From the NCBI GenBank assembly GCA_947359465.1, contig OX375872.1, forward strand, positions 85,509,819-85,573,818: a stretch of 64,000 nt of DNA, given 5' to 3'. The position numbers were made by a program, and so were the translations under genes. The notes beneath the pieces are model-generated. The model ran no database searches and was not told the DNA's origin. It saw only the letters and a program-made list of their open reading frames with translations. The DNA is from Metellina segmentata. Lineage: Eukaryota; Arthropoda; Arachnida; Araneae; Tetragnathidae. Shown piece by piece: positions 55,622 to 64,000 of the stretch (within the stretch, counting starts at the first letter, position 1; every line of letters begins with the position of its first letter).

Positions 55622-56470
55622 AATCGGGAAGCCTATCAGCAGATGGATTCGTGGGAGGGCAAATGTCCCAAGAAAAAGTCATTCACTGCCTATTTCAATG
55701 TAATAATATACCTGGAACTTTTCATCCTTTAGACATTCTGTCGATTAGCATTCACTAATCTAAGTAATTCAAGTGCTCAGAGAAATAGCTCGGAATTTTT
55801 TTTGCACTCACACTTAAGCAAATCCCGGTTTAAATTAATCTTCTTATTCAAACATCGTAATTATTTTCTTTTCCTCTCAAACAACTGATTTTAATCTTCA
55901 CTTCCGTCAACTGCCACATAAATATTTTATTTTTCCGCCAGCATTATACCACCATGCAAATTTCTGTTTAACGCCCTCTAGCTCGGGGCTTTTAAAAGTA
56001 ATCAGAGAGCTGACTGCGAAACTTTTTCTGGCTGTTTTCAGGAACGGATCTCTTTTTCGGCGATATTGTATTGATAGGATTTACGCTATCGCACATCCAG
56101 CTAATTTCTCGTTTACTCTCATCCAGTTTGTTTAAAATCCACTAACAATAAATGAGTTTCACTTCTTTGGCAGTCCTTGAGATTTTCGTGGCCGGATTTA
56201 AAGGGGATTCGCGGAGCTAGTTAAGTTGAGGGAAAAGTTCTAAGCAATTTTTTTATCCGCTTTTTCGAAAAGAGAAAACTAAAATTGCATTGTATTTATT
56301 TCAAATAAATGAGTTAACATTCCAGAGTGACAATATTGCAATTTTACAAGTTGTGGATATTTCAAAATAGAGAATGGACACGGGCCATATTCTTTCTTAC
56401 ACAGAATAATTGTAACGAAGAAATCCTTCCTAAAAATATCAATCGATTAGAGCCGCCATAAAACGATGTG
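55622..56470. other. No supported gene
   Basis: Slightly higher G+C around 55960-56220 (GCCCTCTAGCTCGGGGCTTT) but no recognised feature. Confidence 0.35.
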
Positions 56471-56479
56471 GCGTTGTCA

Positions 56480-56640
56480 ATATACCCTACACTATGTCAA
56501 TATTGAGTAGAGTAACACTATGTCAATATGTCCTACACTATAATAATATGTCCTACACTATGTCAATATGTCCTACACTATGTCAATATGTCCTACACTA
56601 TGTTAATATTGAGTAATTGAGTAGAGTAACACTATGTCAT
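56480..56640 (+). repeat. 20-bp minisatellite
   Basis: Unit ACTATGTCAATATGTCCTAC, about four tandem copies plus variants (AATAATATGTCCTAC). Both edges carry the related word CAATATTGAGTAGAGTAACA, giving the array a framed look. Units abut without spacers. Confidence 0.85.
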
Positions 56641-56699
56641 ATATATTAATGAAAGTATGCATATCAAAATGCATTCTTTTAGTGAACAAAATGCACTTT

Positions 56700-57135
56700 C
56701 GCCAATAAACATAAAATATAAATTGAATGATCATTGCTATTGAGATGCGATGCAAAATTGTGACTAACATGTCGACAAGCAGTCAAGTGACTGCTCTAAA
56801 AAATTGACTTGGTGTGCCTATTTGGCATTTTATCACATCGTTTCGTGATATAGTCTTATGATAGGATAGATATGTGAATGCGGATATCCACATATAGTGG
56901 TGATAAAACTGGCGAAATCGTCCAAGTATAATACTATATCACATGGATCAATCAGATGATGAATCATTGGATGGTTGCATTTTTCTGTCCTGTGCACCAA
57001 TCAAATAATGATTGCTCGTTTCCTCCCAGAAGACGAAAGTAATCAAACGGTCTCGTTACTGTTACTTTTGGTCACATGATCTTAGGCATATGAAAAGATT
57101 ACCTATTACTTTTATATTTCTTCTATACTCTTCCC
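56700..57135 (+). repeat. Dispersed promoter-bearing repeat, copy 2
   Basis: Partner of 26465-26895: GTGACTAACATGTCGACAAG, CAGTCAAGTGACTGCTC, GATCAATCAGATGATGAATC, GTTTCCTCCCAGAAGAC, TTTTGGTCACATGATC, then CATATGAAAAGATTACC where copy 1 has a TATA-like word. It contains an internal duplication of the CAATCA-ATGATGAATCATTGG part. It breaks off at a SINE (57150). Confidence 0.5.
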
Positions 57136-57149
57136 TTTACGTTCGCGTG

Positions 57150-57322
57150 GACCCCCTTACGTTCGGTTTGGAGAGTGGGGTGCCAGCTCAGGTGCTTTGA
57201 CCATAGTTAAAAATTACTTGGTGTTGTCCTCGAATCTTTCACGTCGGGTTTGATCGCAGACCGTCGCCAATAGCTCGTTGTTTTAGTCCATTGCGACGTT
57301 AATTAAACACCTGCCAACATAC
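57150..57322 (+). repeat. SINE, 5' truncated
   Basis: TTTGGAGAGTGGGGTGCCAG, TTACTTGGTGTTGTCCTCG, CAGACCGTCGCCAATAGC, ATTGCGACGTTAATTAAACA and a tail. A small internal deletion removes GACCTCGTCATC. Confidence 0.7.
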
Positions 57323-57329
57323 TCTCGCT

Positions 57330-58735
57330 CTTCATTCAACTGAAAATGGATTCTAATCCCGTAGTAGAATCCGTTTGTAGTGGTTTGTATTTCACTTTAG
57401 ACAATTAAATCAGCCATCGTACAGTTAAAACTGACCATAGGAAAATATATTAACTAATCGAGAAAACATGTGCTGTTTTTACATGGATTCCTAAATTATG
57501 TGAAATCTCTTTTTTAAACATGATGTGAAAACATTAACATTGAGATCAAATTGAATATTTTGTAAGTTTTGAAACCTTGGTAAAATGCTGAATTAGGCCT
57601 TAAGATTACGGATGTTTTCAAAATTGTATGGAAACATTTTCATGAATAGTACACAAATACTTTTTTCACCATTCAAGTTCTTTATTAGATTTTATTCTTT
57701 CCCTCCGATAGGCTTATGCAAAGATACGAAACTTTATTCCTATTCGAATTTCTTTCATTATTCACAAAACATTACAACTGAGAAAAGGCATACCTATATA
57801 TTTTTCGTAATCTAATTATACGTCCCATACCACGCATTCTGCAAAAGGCATCTGTTTCTCCCCTTCTACATCCCCGACTCTATTGTTGAAGCCTCAGCCC
57901 ACATGGCATAAAATAAAGCACCACAGACAACACATGACATATTTTCGTTTCTGTTAACTATCAACCACAAAAATATTTCCAGAACGAAATAAAGTCTCAC
58001 CTCCAGTTGCAGGAGTTGAAATTCCGGAAATTTAGGACATGTGCTTAGATATTTAAGCTCCTTAATCATGAGGTTGAGCCCTTGAGAGGACTTCCTTATT
58101 CTCAACAATTTGGGATTGAATGAGCCCTGTAAGACTCTTAAAATTGCCAAAGTTTACCCGTTTTCAAACTTTATATCCCTTATCCAAATACTTCTATTCA
58201 TGTGACGGAATACTACACAATCCGATAAGAAAGAGGAGGGGATGTTAGAAAGAAAATAAAAAAGCGATGCAATACACTCTGACAAGAAAAAGGTTGGGTG
58301 GAGAACGTCCATTTTATTTATGAAATCTGTGTTTTCTGTTCACGCTTTTCAGGTTTTCGCGAAAGTCTATTTGTCTGGGGGTTCTAGGTCTTATTTTATT
58401 AGATACTCTTGAAATCTTATAAAGAGATCTAGATTTAGTTGTTTAAATTCAGTGGTAGATAGTGAGGCGATCTAGAAATCATAAACCTTTATTTTTCAGA
58501 GCAGTTCTGTCAGATTTTCTTTTGATTAATGTAGTAAACATTTCCCACACCTGGTCTAAGACGACACAAGAATAACTCAATTCTTAGCATTCTCCATTTT
58601 TGGTCACATAACTCATTTTTATATCAACGGATCAATGCGTTCTATGATAGCTAAATTGCCATTTCTGTTCGTAATACATAATTTGAGATCAGTTATCATA
58701 TATGATGCTATAACCAAACAATTTTTTTAACAATA
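57330..58735. other. No supported gene
   Basis: A 94-codon minus frame (57866-58150) is not recognised. The rest is AT-rich. Confidence 0.35.
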
Positions 58736-58737
58736 AA

Positions 58738-58925
58738 GTTGGTTTGGTGCGGAAATTTGGAGAATGGAGTACCAGCTCAGGTGTTAACCTCTTCATCTGA
58801 CCGTGGTTTAAATTGATGAGGTTTCATCGGATACTTCCTTTCTGTATTGATTCCGTACCGTCACAAATAGCCAGATCTGTTGCTTCAGTGCGACGTAGAA
58901 TCAACTACCTACTCACATACCTACC
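58738..58925 (+). repeat. SINE, 5' truncated
   Basis: TTTGGAGAATGGAGTACCAG through GTGCGACGTAGAATCAACTA to an ACTCACATACCTACCT tail. Followed at once by another copy. Confidence 0.7.
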
Positions 58926-58952
58926 TTTGGGGATTTGTCCCAAACCCTCATC

Positions 58953-59247
58953 GGCCACCACGTAGCCCAGTTAATGGAGTTGAGGATTAGCAACTAGAGG
59001 ATTGCGAGTTTGAAACACTATCCAACGAAAGACCATCATGAACGTGTGGACTAGTGAGCGTTAAATTTGTCATAGCGTAGAATGATCCCACGTTGGCAAG
59101 AGTGAAGGTGTGGAGAGTAGGTTGACATCTCAGGTGTTGACCTCCTCATCTCGCCATGGTTCAAAATTGTGAAGTGTTCTTCTTGGATATTTCTCTTTGG
59201 GATTGATCTCTGATCGTTGACAAGAGCCCATTGTATTGCTCCAGTGG
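58953..59247 (+). repeat. SINE, near full length (type 1 head)
   Basis: Head (ACCACGTAGCCCAGTTAATG, GATTGCGAGTTTGAAAC) and body (CGAAAGACCATCATG, TGTGGAGAGTAGGTTGACAT, GATTGATCTCTGATCG). It stops at GCTCCAGTGGG, lacking the last ~20 bases and tail. It lies head-to-tail after the copy at 58738. Confidence 0.75.
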
Positions 59248-59249
59248 GC

Positions 59250-60400
59250 CGCCGCACAGTGTGTCATTTTCGATTCTAGGTGGACAAAATTCAATTTTCT
59301 TAGTGTCGCAGATTGTCAAAAATAGATCATATCTTAAAAGTAGTATGTACCCTTAGCAAGACCGCGGTTTTATTTTTCTAAATAATTTCTCCTGACAGGA
59401 AGTACAGGGGTCCAAGGTCGAACTTCATGCGTTGACTGCAAAACCAATCTGGCGAATGCGTATTAGTACTTAGATAAACTGAAAAGTATAGATCCTATAT
59501 TTTCTTTAGCGCTATTTGGTGGATACTATCAATAACTTCTGTTCAACGAGGTATGTTTACGTGCTTTCAGTTTCTTGGTTACTATTTCATTAATTTAAAA
59601 GATCTCTTTGAGTTTATAGTTTTATCAGCAGAGTGTCTTATGCATCTGCTGATTTCAAATTTCAACTAGACTTTTAGCATATTATACCACCGTATACCAC
59701 TAAAACATTACATATGTATTATAGCCTGACTCATTTGACGTGCGCAGAACAAAACATTTCCTGCGGAAGTTTGCGGAACTGATAGAGAGTCCATAAATTT
59801 CAGAATGACTATGGAAATTTTTCGTCAGTCCATTTTTGACAATTGGGTGATAAATTCGAAGCAAAAAAGAATCGATGTTATTTTAACTTATATTTCTCAC
59901 GAAATAGATAAATATTTGTTATCAAATACTGTTTTGAATATTTTAAATAGTGTTAAAACGTAAATTCTCGAATTACCCGCCAAACAATTGAGAAAAAGAG
60001 AAGTAAAATGAACGGGCACAGAGAACTATTCCTCAGAAATAGTTCTTCTTGACTTCAAAGAAATCGTAACTTTTCTCACACTGTGATTCAAGATCTACCA
60101 CGTAATTCACAAGGAAGTTTGAAAAATACACCTAGAAGGCCTCTACAAGATTTTTAAACCTGTTGTTCCAAGAATAAAAAACGAAACTCGTAACCATGTA
60201 AAAAAACTAATCAAAAAGAATTGTCAATGATCATTGAAGTAAAAATACGAAACTCAGGTGTACGATATTCTACTTCAAATCGTATGAGAGCTCTTTGCGG
60301 CTTTTCTGGAAGAGGTACAATTATGAAATGATCCGTGTCGTAGTAAAACTTCAGTAAAATTATCTGAAAATCATTTGCTTGGGCTAACCGTTGACACTAA
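59250..60400. other. No supported gene
   Basis: CCGCCGCACAGTGTGTCATT at 59248 looks like a DNA-transposon terminus replacing the SINE's 3' end, but I find no partner end. The rest is AT-rich. Confidence 0.3.
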
Positions 60401-60405
60401 TCTTT

Positions 60406-61308
60406 CTATGCACCAACATATTCAACGTAAAGAACATTAAGTCTGGCGACGAGATCTTCTGCAGATTCAACGGGGGTCTCATACACAAGAGCCTTCAGAT
60501 GTCCCCACAAAAAGAAATCATTGCATGAAAGATCTAGCGAGAGTGGTGGATAAGCTACAGGACCACCTCGCCCAATACATCGGTTTGGAAAAGTAAAATC
60601 CACATAGTTGCACACCTCTTGTGCATAATGGGCTGGTGCTCCATATTGCTGGAACCACATTACATTCTGGATGTGTGTGGGAACGTCCTTCAACATGTCT
60701 GGCAGCACCTGTTGCAGAAACGTGAGGTATTTTTTCCCGTCAAGGCGTTCTGGCAGAAGATAAGGTCCGAGTAGGTGGTCTCCGATTATTCCTGCCCAAA
60801 CATTGATAGAAAAGCGCCGCTGATGAGCATGTTAATAAGTGACATGTGGATTTACATCCGTGCAAACATGTTGATTGTGTGTGTTAAACGCACCTTCACT
60901 TGTAAATGTACATTCATCCGTGAAAAGCACAGTTGCCACAAAATCTGGATTTACTGATCTATTCTGCAGAAACCAGCGAGCGAATTCCACAGGATGAGGA
61001 TAATCGTTTTGAGTCAGTTTCTGAACTCGTTGAACATGGTAAGGATGCAAACGGTCAGCCTTCAGTACTCGCCATGTCGTGGATTGTGATACATGTAACT
61101 GCCAAGTCACTGCTCGGGTACTTGTACTTGGTTGATCATCAACCATATCCAGAATGGCTTCTACCACAACTGACGTTCTGTCCGTCTTTGCACGACCTGC
61201 ATTCGACAGGGAAACGAGAAAGGATCCCGTCTCGCACAACTGTTGATGCAAGCGCTCAAATGTTTTACGGTCGGGAAACCGCTTGTTGGGAAACATCTCT
61301 CCGTACAA
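60406..61308 (-). pseudogene. mariner-like transposase (DUF4817 type), C-terminus lost
   Basis: One frame of 301 codons with a single in-frame TAA at 60832-60834. N-terminal DUF4817-type region: YGEMFPNKRFPDRKTFERLH, QPSTSTRAVTWQLHVSQSTT (an HTH), LHPYHVQRVQ. Catalytic part: first Asp in LFTDECTF; then, after the stop, HQRRFSINVWAGIIGDHLLG; MWFQQYGAPAHY, where the second catalytic Asp of the usual DGAPAH is Tyr; LSCNDFFLWGHLKALVYETP with the third Asp. After DLVARL it diverges and stops, so the last ~50 residues are missing. The N-terminus continues in damaged form to about 61340. Inactive on three counts. Confidence 0.85.
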
Positions 61309-61406
61309 TCGTTGAATCTCCTGAAATTACCCAAAGCCAGTGTTAATACAGTAATTTTGTTCACCTAGTGTGCCATAAGCACTTTTAAACAGGTTCTAAT
61401 CAAAAT

Positions 61407-61604
61407 TGTGGATTCCAACAGGTACTACTTAGAATTAGAAGGCAATCAACTACCACGTACTTTCAGCAAGATTAACGGTTTATTAATAACACAACTACTC
61501 AGTTACAGAAAATGGTATAATAATAAGAAATCAATTTAGTTATAAGCTCTCGTTCGATTGACGTCAGAGGTGACGTCAATTCGTCTCTTCACTTCCTCGC
61601 AACA
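61407..61604 (-). repeat. Probable 3' LTR of the BEL/Pao element
   Basis: On the minus strand an LTR would start TGTTGCGAGGAAGTGAAG at 61604, directly after a polypurine tract (GGGGGGAGGA, 61605-61614), and end GTTGGAATCCACA at 61407. It contains AATAAA for polyadenylation and the twice-occurring TGACGTCA-type word (CRE-like). At ~198 bases it is short for the group. The 5' LTR is outside the window, so the end at 61407 is inferred from the TG...CA rule. Confidence 0.55.
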
Positions 61605-64000
61605 TCCTCCCCCCTTTTTGCGGGGAAAGACGCAAAAACAAACAAGTCCTGATTTAGAAGGTCCAGTCTTTGAGGCACCTTTCTGACTCGTCCATACTTG
61701 GAAGCACTGGCTGTTGGGAATCGTTCCCCTTTATTTGGCTCCAAGGGAGACGATACCACGCACTCTGAAAGCCCCTCGGCAGTCGCACTGAACGGCATAG
61801 AGGCTTGGTCACTATCAGCATCTTGGGCTGGAAAAGTGCTCTGGTTTGGCGTATCATCCTGGTTGCTGGAAGATCCTGCATCTGCAACGAAATCTAAAGA
61901 GTTATCGTTAATTTCAAGAGGAAAAACTCTTTGAATAGGTCGTAGAAATGTCCCCGTTTGAGTTCTCACTCGCACTGTTCTGACCACTCCATCCTTTCCA
62001 GGAATTAATTCAATAACTTTGGCTAAAGGCCAGGCTCCTCTCTTTCTTATATCATCCCCTAGAAGGACGATTTCTCCCAATTTTAAGTTAACTGAAGAGT
62101 TTTTACACTGAGCCTTTTGTACCAAAAGTCCAAGGTACTCATTCCTGAATCGCTGTCTAAGATCTTGAAATAGCTTCCAACGATATCTAATTCTTTTTCT
62201 CAAAGAGGAAGAATCGCGAGTGTCCATATCCGGAACTCGGGCATCGTAGTTCTCGCTTAAAAACATAGCCGGAGTTAGAGGTACCAAGTCTTCCGGATTC
62301 TCTGACAGGTACGTAAGGGGTCTTGAGTTCACAACCGACTCGCAGTCACATATAATTGTATGCAGTTCTTCAAAGTTCAAAATTGAATTTCCAAGAGTTC
62401 TTCGTAGCAATTCCTTGACGGTGCGGACTAACCGTTCCCAAAATCCTCCCCACCATGCGGCCGTAGGAGGATTAAATCTCCAAATAATTCTGTGTGCCTG
62501 AGTTTCTTTTTGTATCTTCTGCCAATCAAGTGCACAGAGCTCATTGTGGGTGCCCCTAAAATTGGTGCCGTTATCCGAATAGATAATTTTGGGTCGTCCC
62601 CGTCTTGCAATGAATCTCCTCAAGCTCAAAATAAAGGTGTCGGCAGATAGAGATGTAACCAATTCTAAATGAAGTGCCCTATAGGTTGCACACGTAAACA
62701 AGGCCAACCATACCTTTTCACCTCCTTTTAGAAACAAGGGTCCGGCAAAATCGATACCGGCGACTTCAAAAACAGCACAGTCACTTACACGATCCGCCGG
62801 CAACGCTACTGGCATGCTGTCTATAGATTTGGCACTGTAACGCTTGCATTTTACACAACGTCTCACAATCTTCCTCACAGTTCTCCGTCCTCTTAGAATC
62901 CAATATTGTTCCCTCAATATATTGAGGAGCATCTGAGTGCCAACATGGCAATTTAGTTTATGAAAATGTTCAATAAGTCGAGAAGTGAACATACACCTAT
63001 CCGGAAGAAGTATAGGAAATTTGAACACAGGTTCATCTTCGCGCTGTGTGAGTCGTGTCTTAACTCGGATTATGCCGTCTTCATCGAAAAAAGTTCCAAC
63101 CACCACTTTAGTACACGGTTCGGAAAAATACTGATTTTGGATCATTCGTATCAGTGTCTTTTCTGCAAAACAAATCTCAAGCGGTGACAGATCCCCGGAT
63201 CTTCTGTTTTCTCTGTTCTTTCGACTATTATGTGCGAATCGAAGAATCCAACACACACACCTAATTATGGATAGGTAACTGGAGAATCTAACAGCATACC
63301 AAGGTATCGTATCCTCGACTAACCCAATGTTACATAATTGAACCTTTCTACGTTCGATATTAATATTCGACTCCTGACAAACTAACTCATTCTTAGGCCA
63401 GCTATCACACGGTTCATAGAGCCATCTGGGTCCCTCCCACCAACGTGACTCTCCAAGTTGCTGTGGCGAACACCCTCTCGAAAGCAAGTCAGCTGGGTTT
63501 TGTGTACCCGGTACATGGCGCCATACCTCATCAGGAAATAACTGTTTCACTTCTTTAATCCGGTTTTCCACAAATACTGACCACGATCCCTTTTTTAGCA
63601 ACCACCATAAAGCTATCATAGAATCGCTCCAGAAAACTAAATTTAAACTGGGCAACTCTAGTGCATTTTTTACTGCATGGGCAAGTCTAGCTCCAATGCT
63701 ACAAGCCATTAGTTCAAGCCGGGGAATCGTCAATTCTTTTATGGGCGCTACTCTAGTTTTTGCTCTAATTAACTGTACCCTTACTCCTAAAGAAGTCTCC
63801 GTTCTCACAAATACACATGCGGCGTACGACGTCTTACAGGCATCAACAAAAACATGAAGTTCCGAGTTTTCATTAACCATAATGTATCGTGGCACCTCAA
63901 CAGTTCTAAAATTATCAGTTTCATTAAACCATTTCAAAATTATTGTTTGAAATTTCTCAGGTAACAAAGCATCCCAAGCTACCTTAGCTTTCCACATTTC
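61589..64000 (-). CDS. BEL/Pao retrotransposon polyprotein, 3' part
   Basis: An open frame without stops runs from the right edge to TAA at 61589; the start and the protease and reverse-transcriptase parts lie outside. Numbering from the first Met in the window (63997): RNase H ~45-180 with D52, E95, D125 and D170 (LHVFVDAC, PRLELMA, FWSDSM, NPADLLSRG), Pao-type. Then a linker; the integrase zinc finger (H346/H351, C381, C384); the integrase core with D416 (GIDFAGP), D475 (YSDNGTNF) and E521 (WWGGFWERLV); a C-terminal DUF5641-like domain ~600-693 (GEIVLLGDD, RGAWPLAKVIEL, LRPIQRVFPLE); and a Ser/Asp-rich tail. All catalytic acids are present, so this copy may be young. The last five codons run into the 3' LTR. 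Confidence 0.92.
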   Translation of the reverse strand, partial: EMWKAKVAWDALLPEKFQTIILKWFNETDNFRTVEVPRYIMVNENSELHVFVDACKTSYAACVFVRTETSLGVRVQLIRAKTRVAPIKELTIPRLELMACSIGARLAHAVKNALELPSLNLVFWSDSMIALWWLLKKGSWSVFVENRIKEVKQLFPDEVWRHVPGTQNPADLLSRGCSPQQLGESRWWEGPRWLYEPCDSWPKNELVCQESNINIERRKVQLCNIGLVEDTIPWYAVRFSSYLSIIRCVCWILRFAHNSRKNRENRRSGDLSPLEICFAEKTLIRMIQNQYFSEPCTKVVVGTFFDEDGIIRVKTRLTQREDEPVFKFPILLPDRCMFTSRLIEHFHKLNCHVGTQMLLNILREQYWILRGRRTVRKIVRRCVKCKRYSAKSIDSMPVALPADRVSDCAVFEVAGIDFAGPLFLKGGEKVWLALFTCATYRALHLELVTSLSADTFILSLRRFIARRGRPKIIYSDNGTNFRGTHNELCALDWQKIQKETQAHRIIWRFNPPTAAWWGGFWERLVRTVKELLRRTLGNSILNFEELHTIICDCESVVNSRPLTYLSENPEDLVPLTPAMFLSENYDARVPDMDTRDSSSLRKRIRYRWKLFQDLRQRFRNEYLGLLVQKAQCKNSSVNLKLGEIVLLGDDIRKRGAWPLAKVIELIPGKDGVVRTVRVRTQTGTFLRPIQRVFPLEINDNSLDFVADAGSSSNQDDTPNQSTFPAQDADSDQASMPFSATAEGLSECVVSSPLEPNKGERFPTASASKYGRVRKVPQRLDLLNQDLFVFASFPAKRGEDVARK

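Noticed and set aside
56480..56640. CRISPR-like array of ~20-base repeats
   Set aside because: The units abut without unique spacers and the setting is eukaryotic. It is a minisatellite.
60709..60831. Frameshift in the DUF4817-type transposase
   Set aside because: The two pieces looked separated, but both are in the same frame; only a single TAA (60832-60834) interrupts them.
60933..61346. Plus-strand frame of 137 codons
   Set aside because: It lies opposite the DUF4817-type transposase, whose minus-strand reading gives clear family motifs.

Overview
The window reads as AT-rich (by eye about two thirds A+T) animal nuclear DNA, gene-poor and repeat-rich. A dopamine-receptor gene of the arthropod Dop1R2/DOP2 (DAMB, INDR) type, Tc1/mariner transposases, a BEL/Pao retrotransposon and tRNA-derived SINEs point to an arthropod. 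From the look of the SINE and Tc1 families I would guess an arachnid, probably a spider; that is recognition, not proof. I see no bacterial operons, rRNA, CRISPR array or intact functional tRNA.

Host genes. The one certain host gene is an uninterrupted 469-codon reading frame on the minus strand (22816-24225), a D1-like dopamine receptor with all seven membrane segments and the key motifs. A strong splice donor lies 104 bases past its stop codon, so the transcript probably continues. A CpG-rich patch at about 24858-25071 lies upstream and could be its promoter or first exon, or a plus-strand exon of another gene. A likely first coding exon for a secreted protein (signal peptide, then a splice donor) sits at 29147-29235 on the plus strand. 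A promoter-like module with CCAAT and TATA boxes (12740-12960) is followed by a possible short terminal exon (13104-13188).

Mobile DNA. Most other recognisable sequence is mobile-element debris: (1) about 20 copies or fragments of a tRNA-derived SINE, with two different tRNA-like heads on one shared body; (2) at least a dozen copies of a TTAA-flanked, piggyBac-like miniature element (MITE) built around the palindrome GACGAGATATCTCGTC, some long, some short, and one set grown into a tandem array at 19.9-20.65 kb; (3) a non-autonomous Helitron with both termini intact (4409-5582), inserted inside one of these MITEs, and a truncated second copy at 40170-41458; (4) a nest at 45.7-48.05 kb in which a mariner relic contains a Tc1 relic that contains a hAT-like MITE, with a second hAT-like MITE of perfect 8-bp target duplication also in the mariner; (5) Tc1/mariner transposase pseudogenes at 35.8-36.4, 49.6-50.6, 51.5-52.9, 54.0-55.04 and 60.4-61.3 kb; (6) the 3' part of a BEL/Pao retrotransposon (61.4 kb to the right edge) with an open frame covering RNase H, integrase and the C-terminal domain, followed by a short LTR.

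The remaining stretches (mainly 8-9, 11.4-12.7, 17-19, 21-22.7, 25-26.4, 30.5-34.3, 36.4-38.9, 44.1-45.7 and 57.3-58.7 kb) are AT-rich DNA with simple repeats and no supported gene; some may be introns of genes whose exons lie outside the window.
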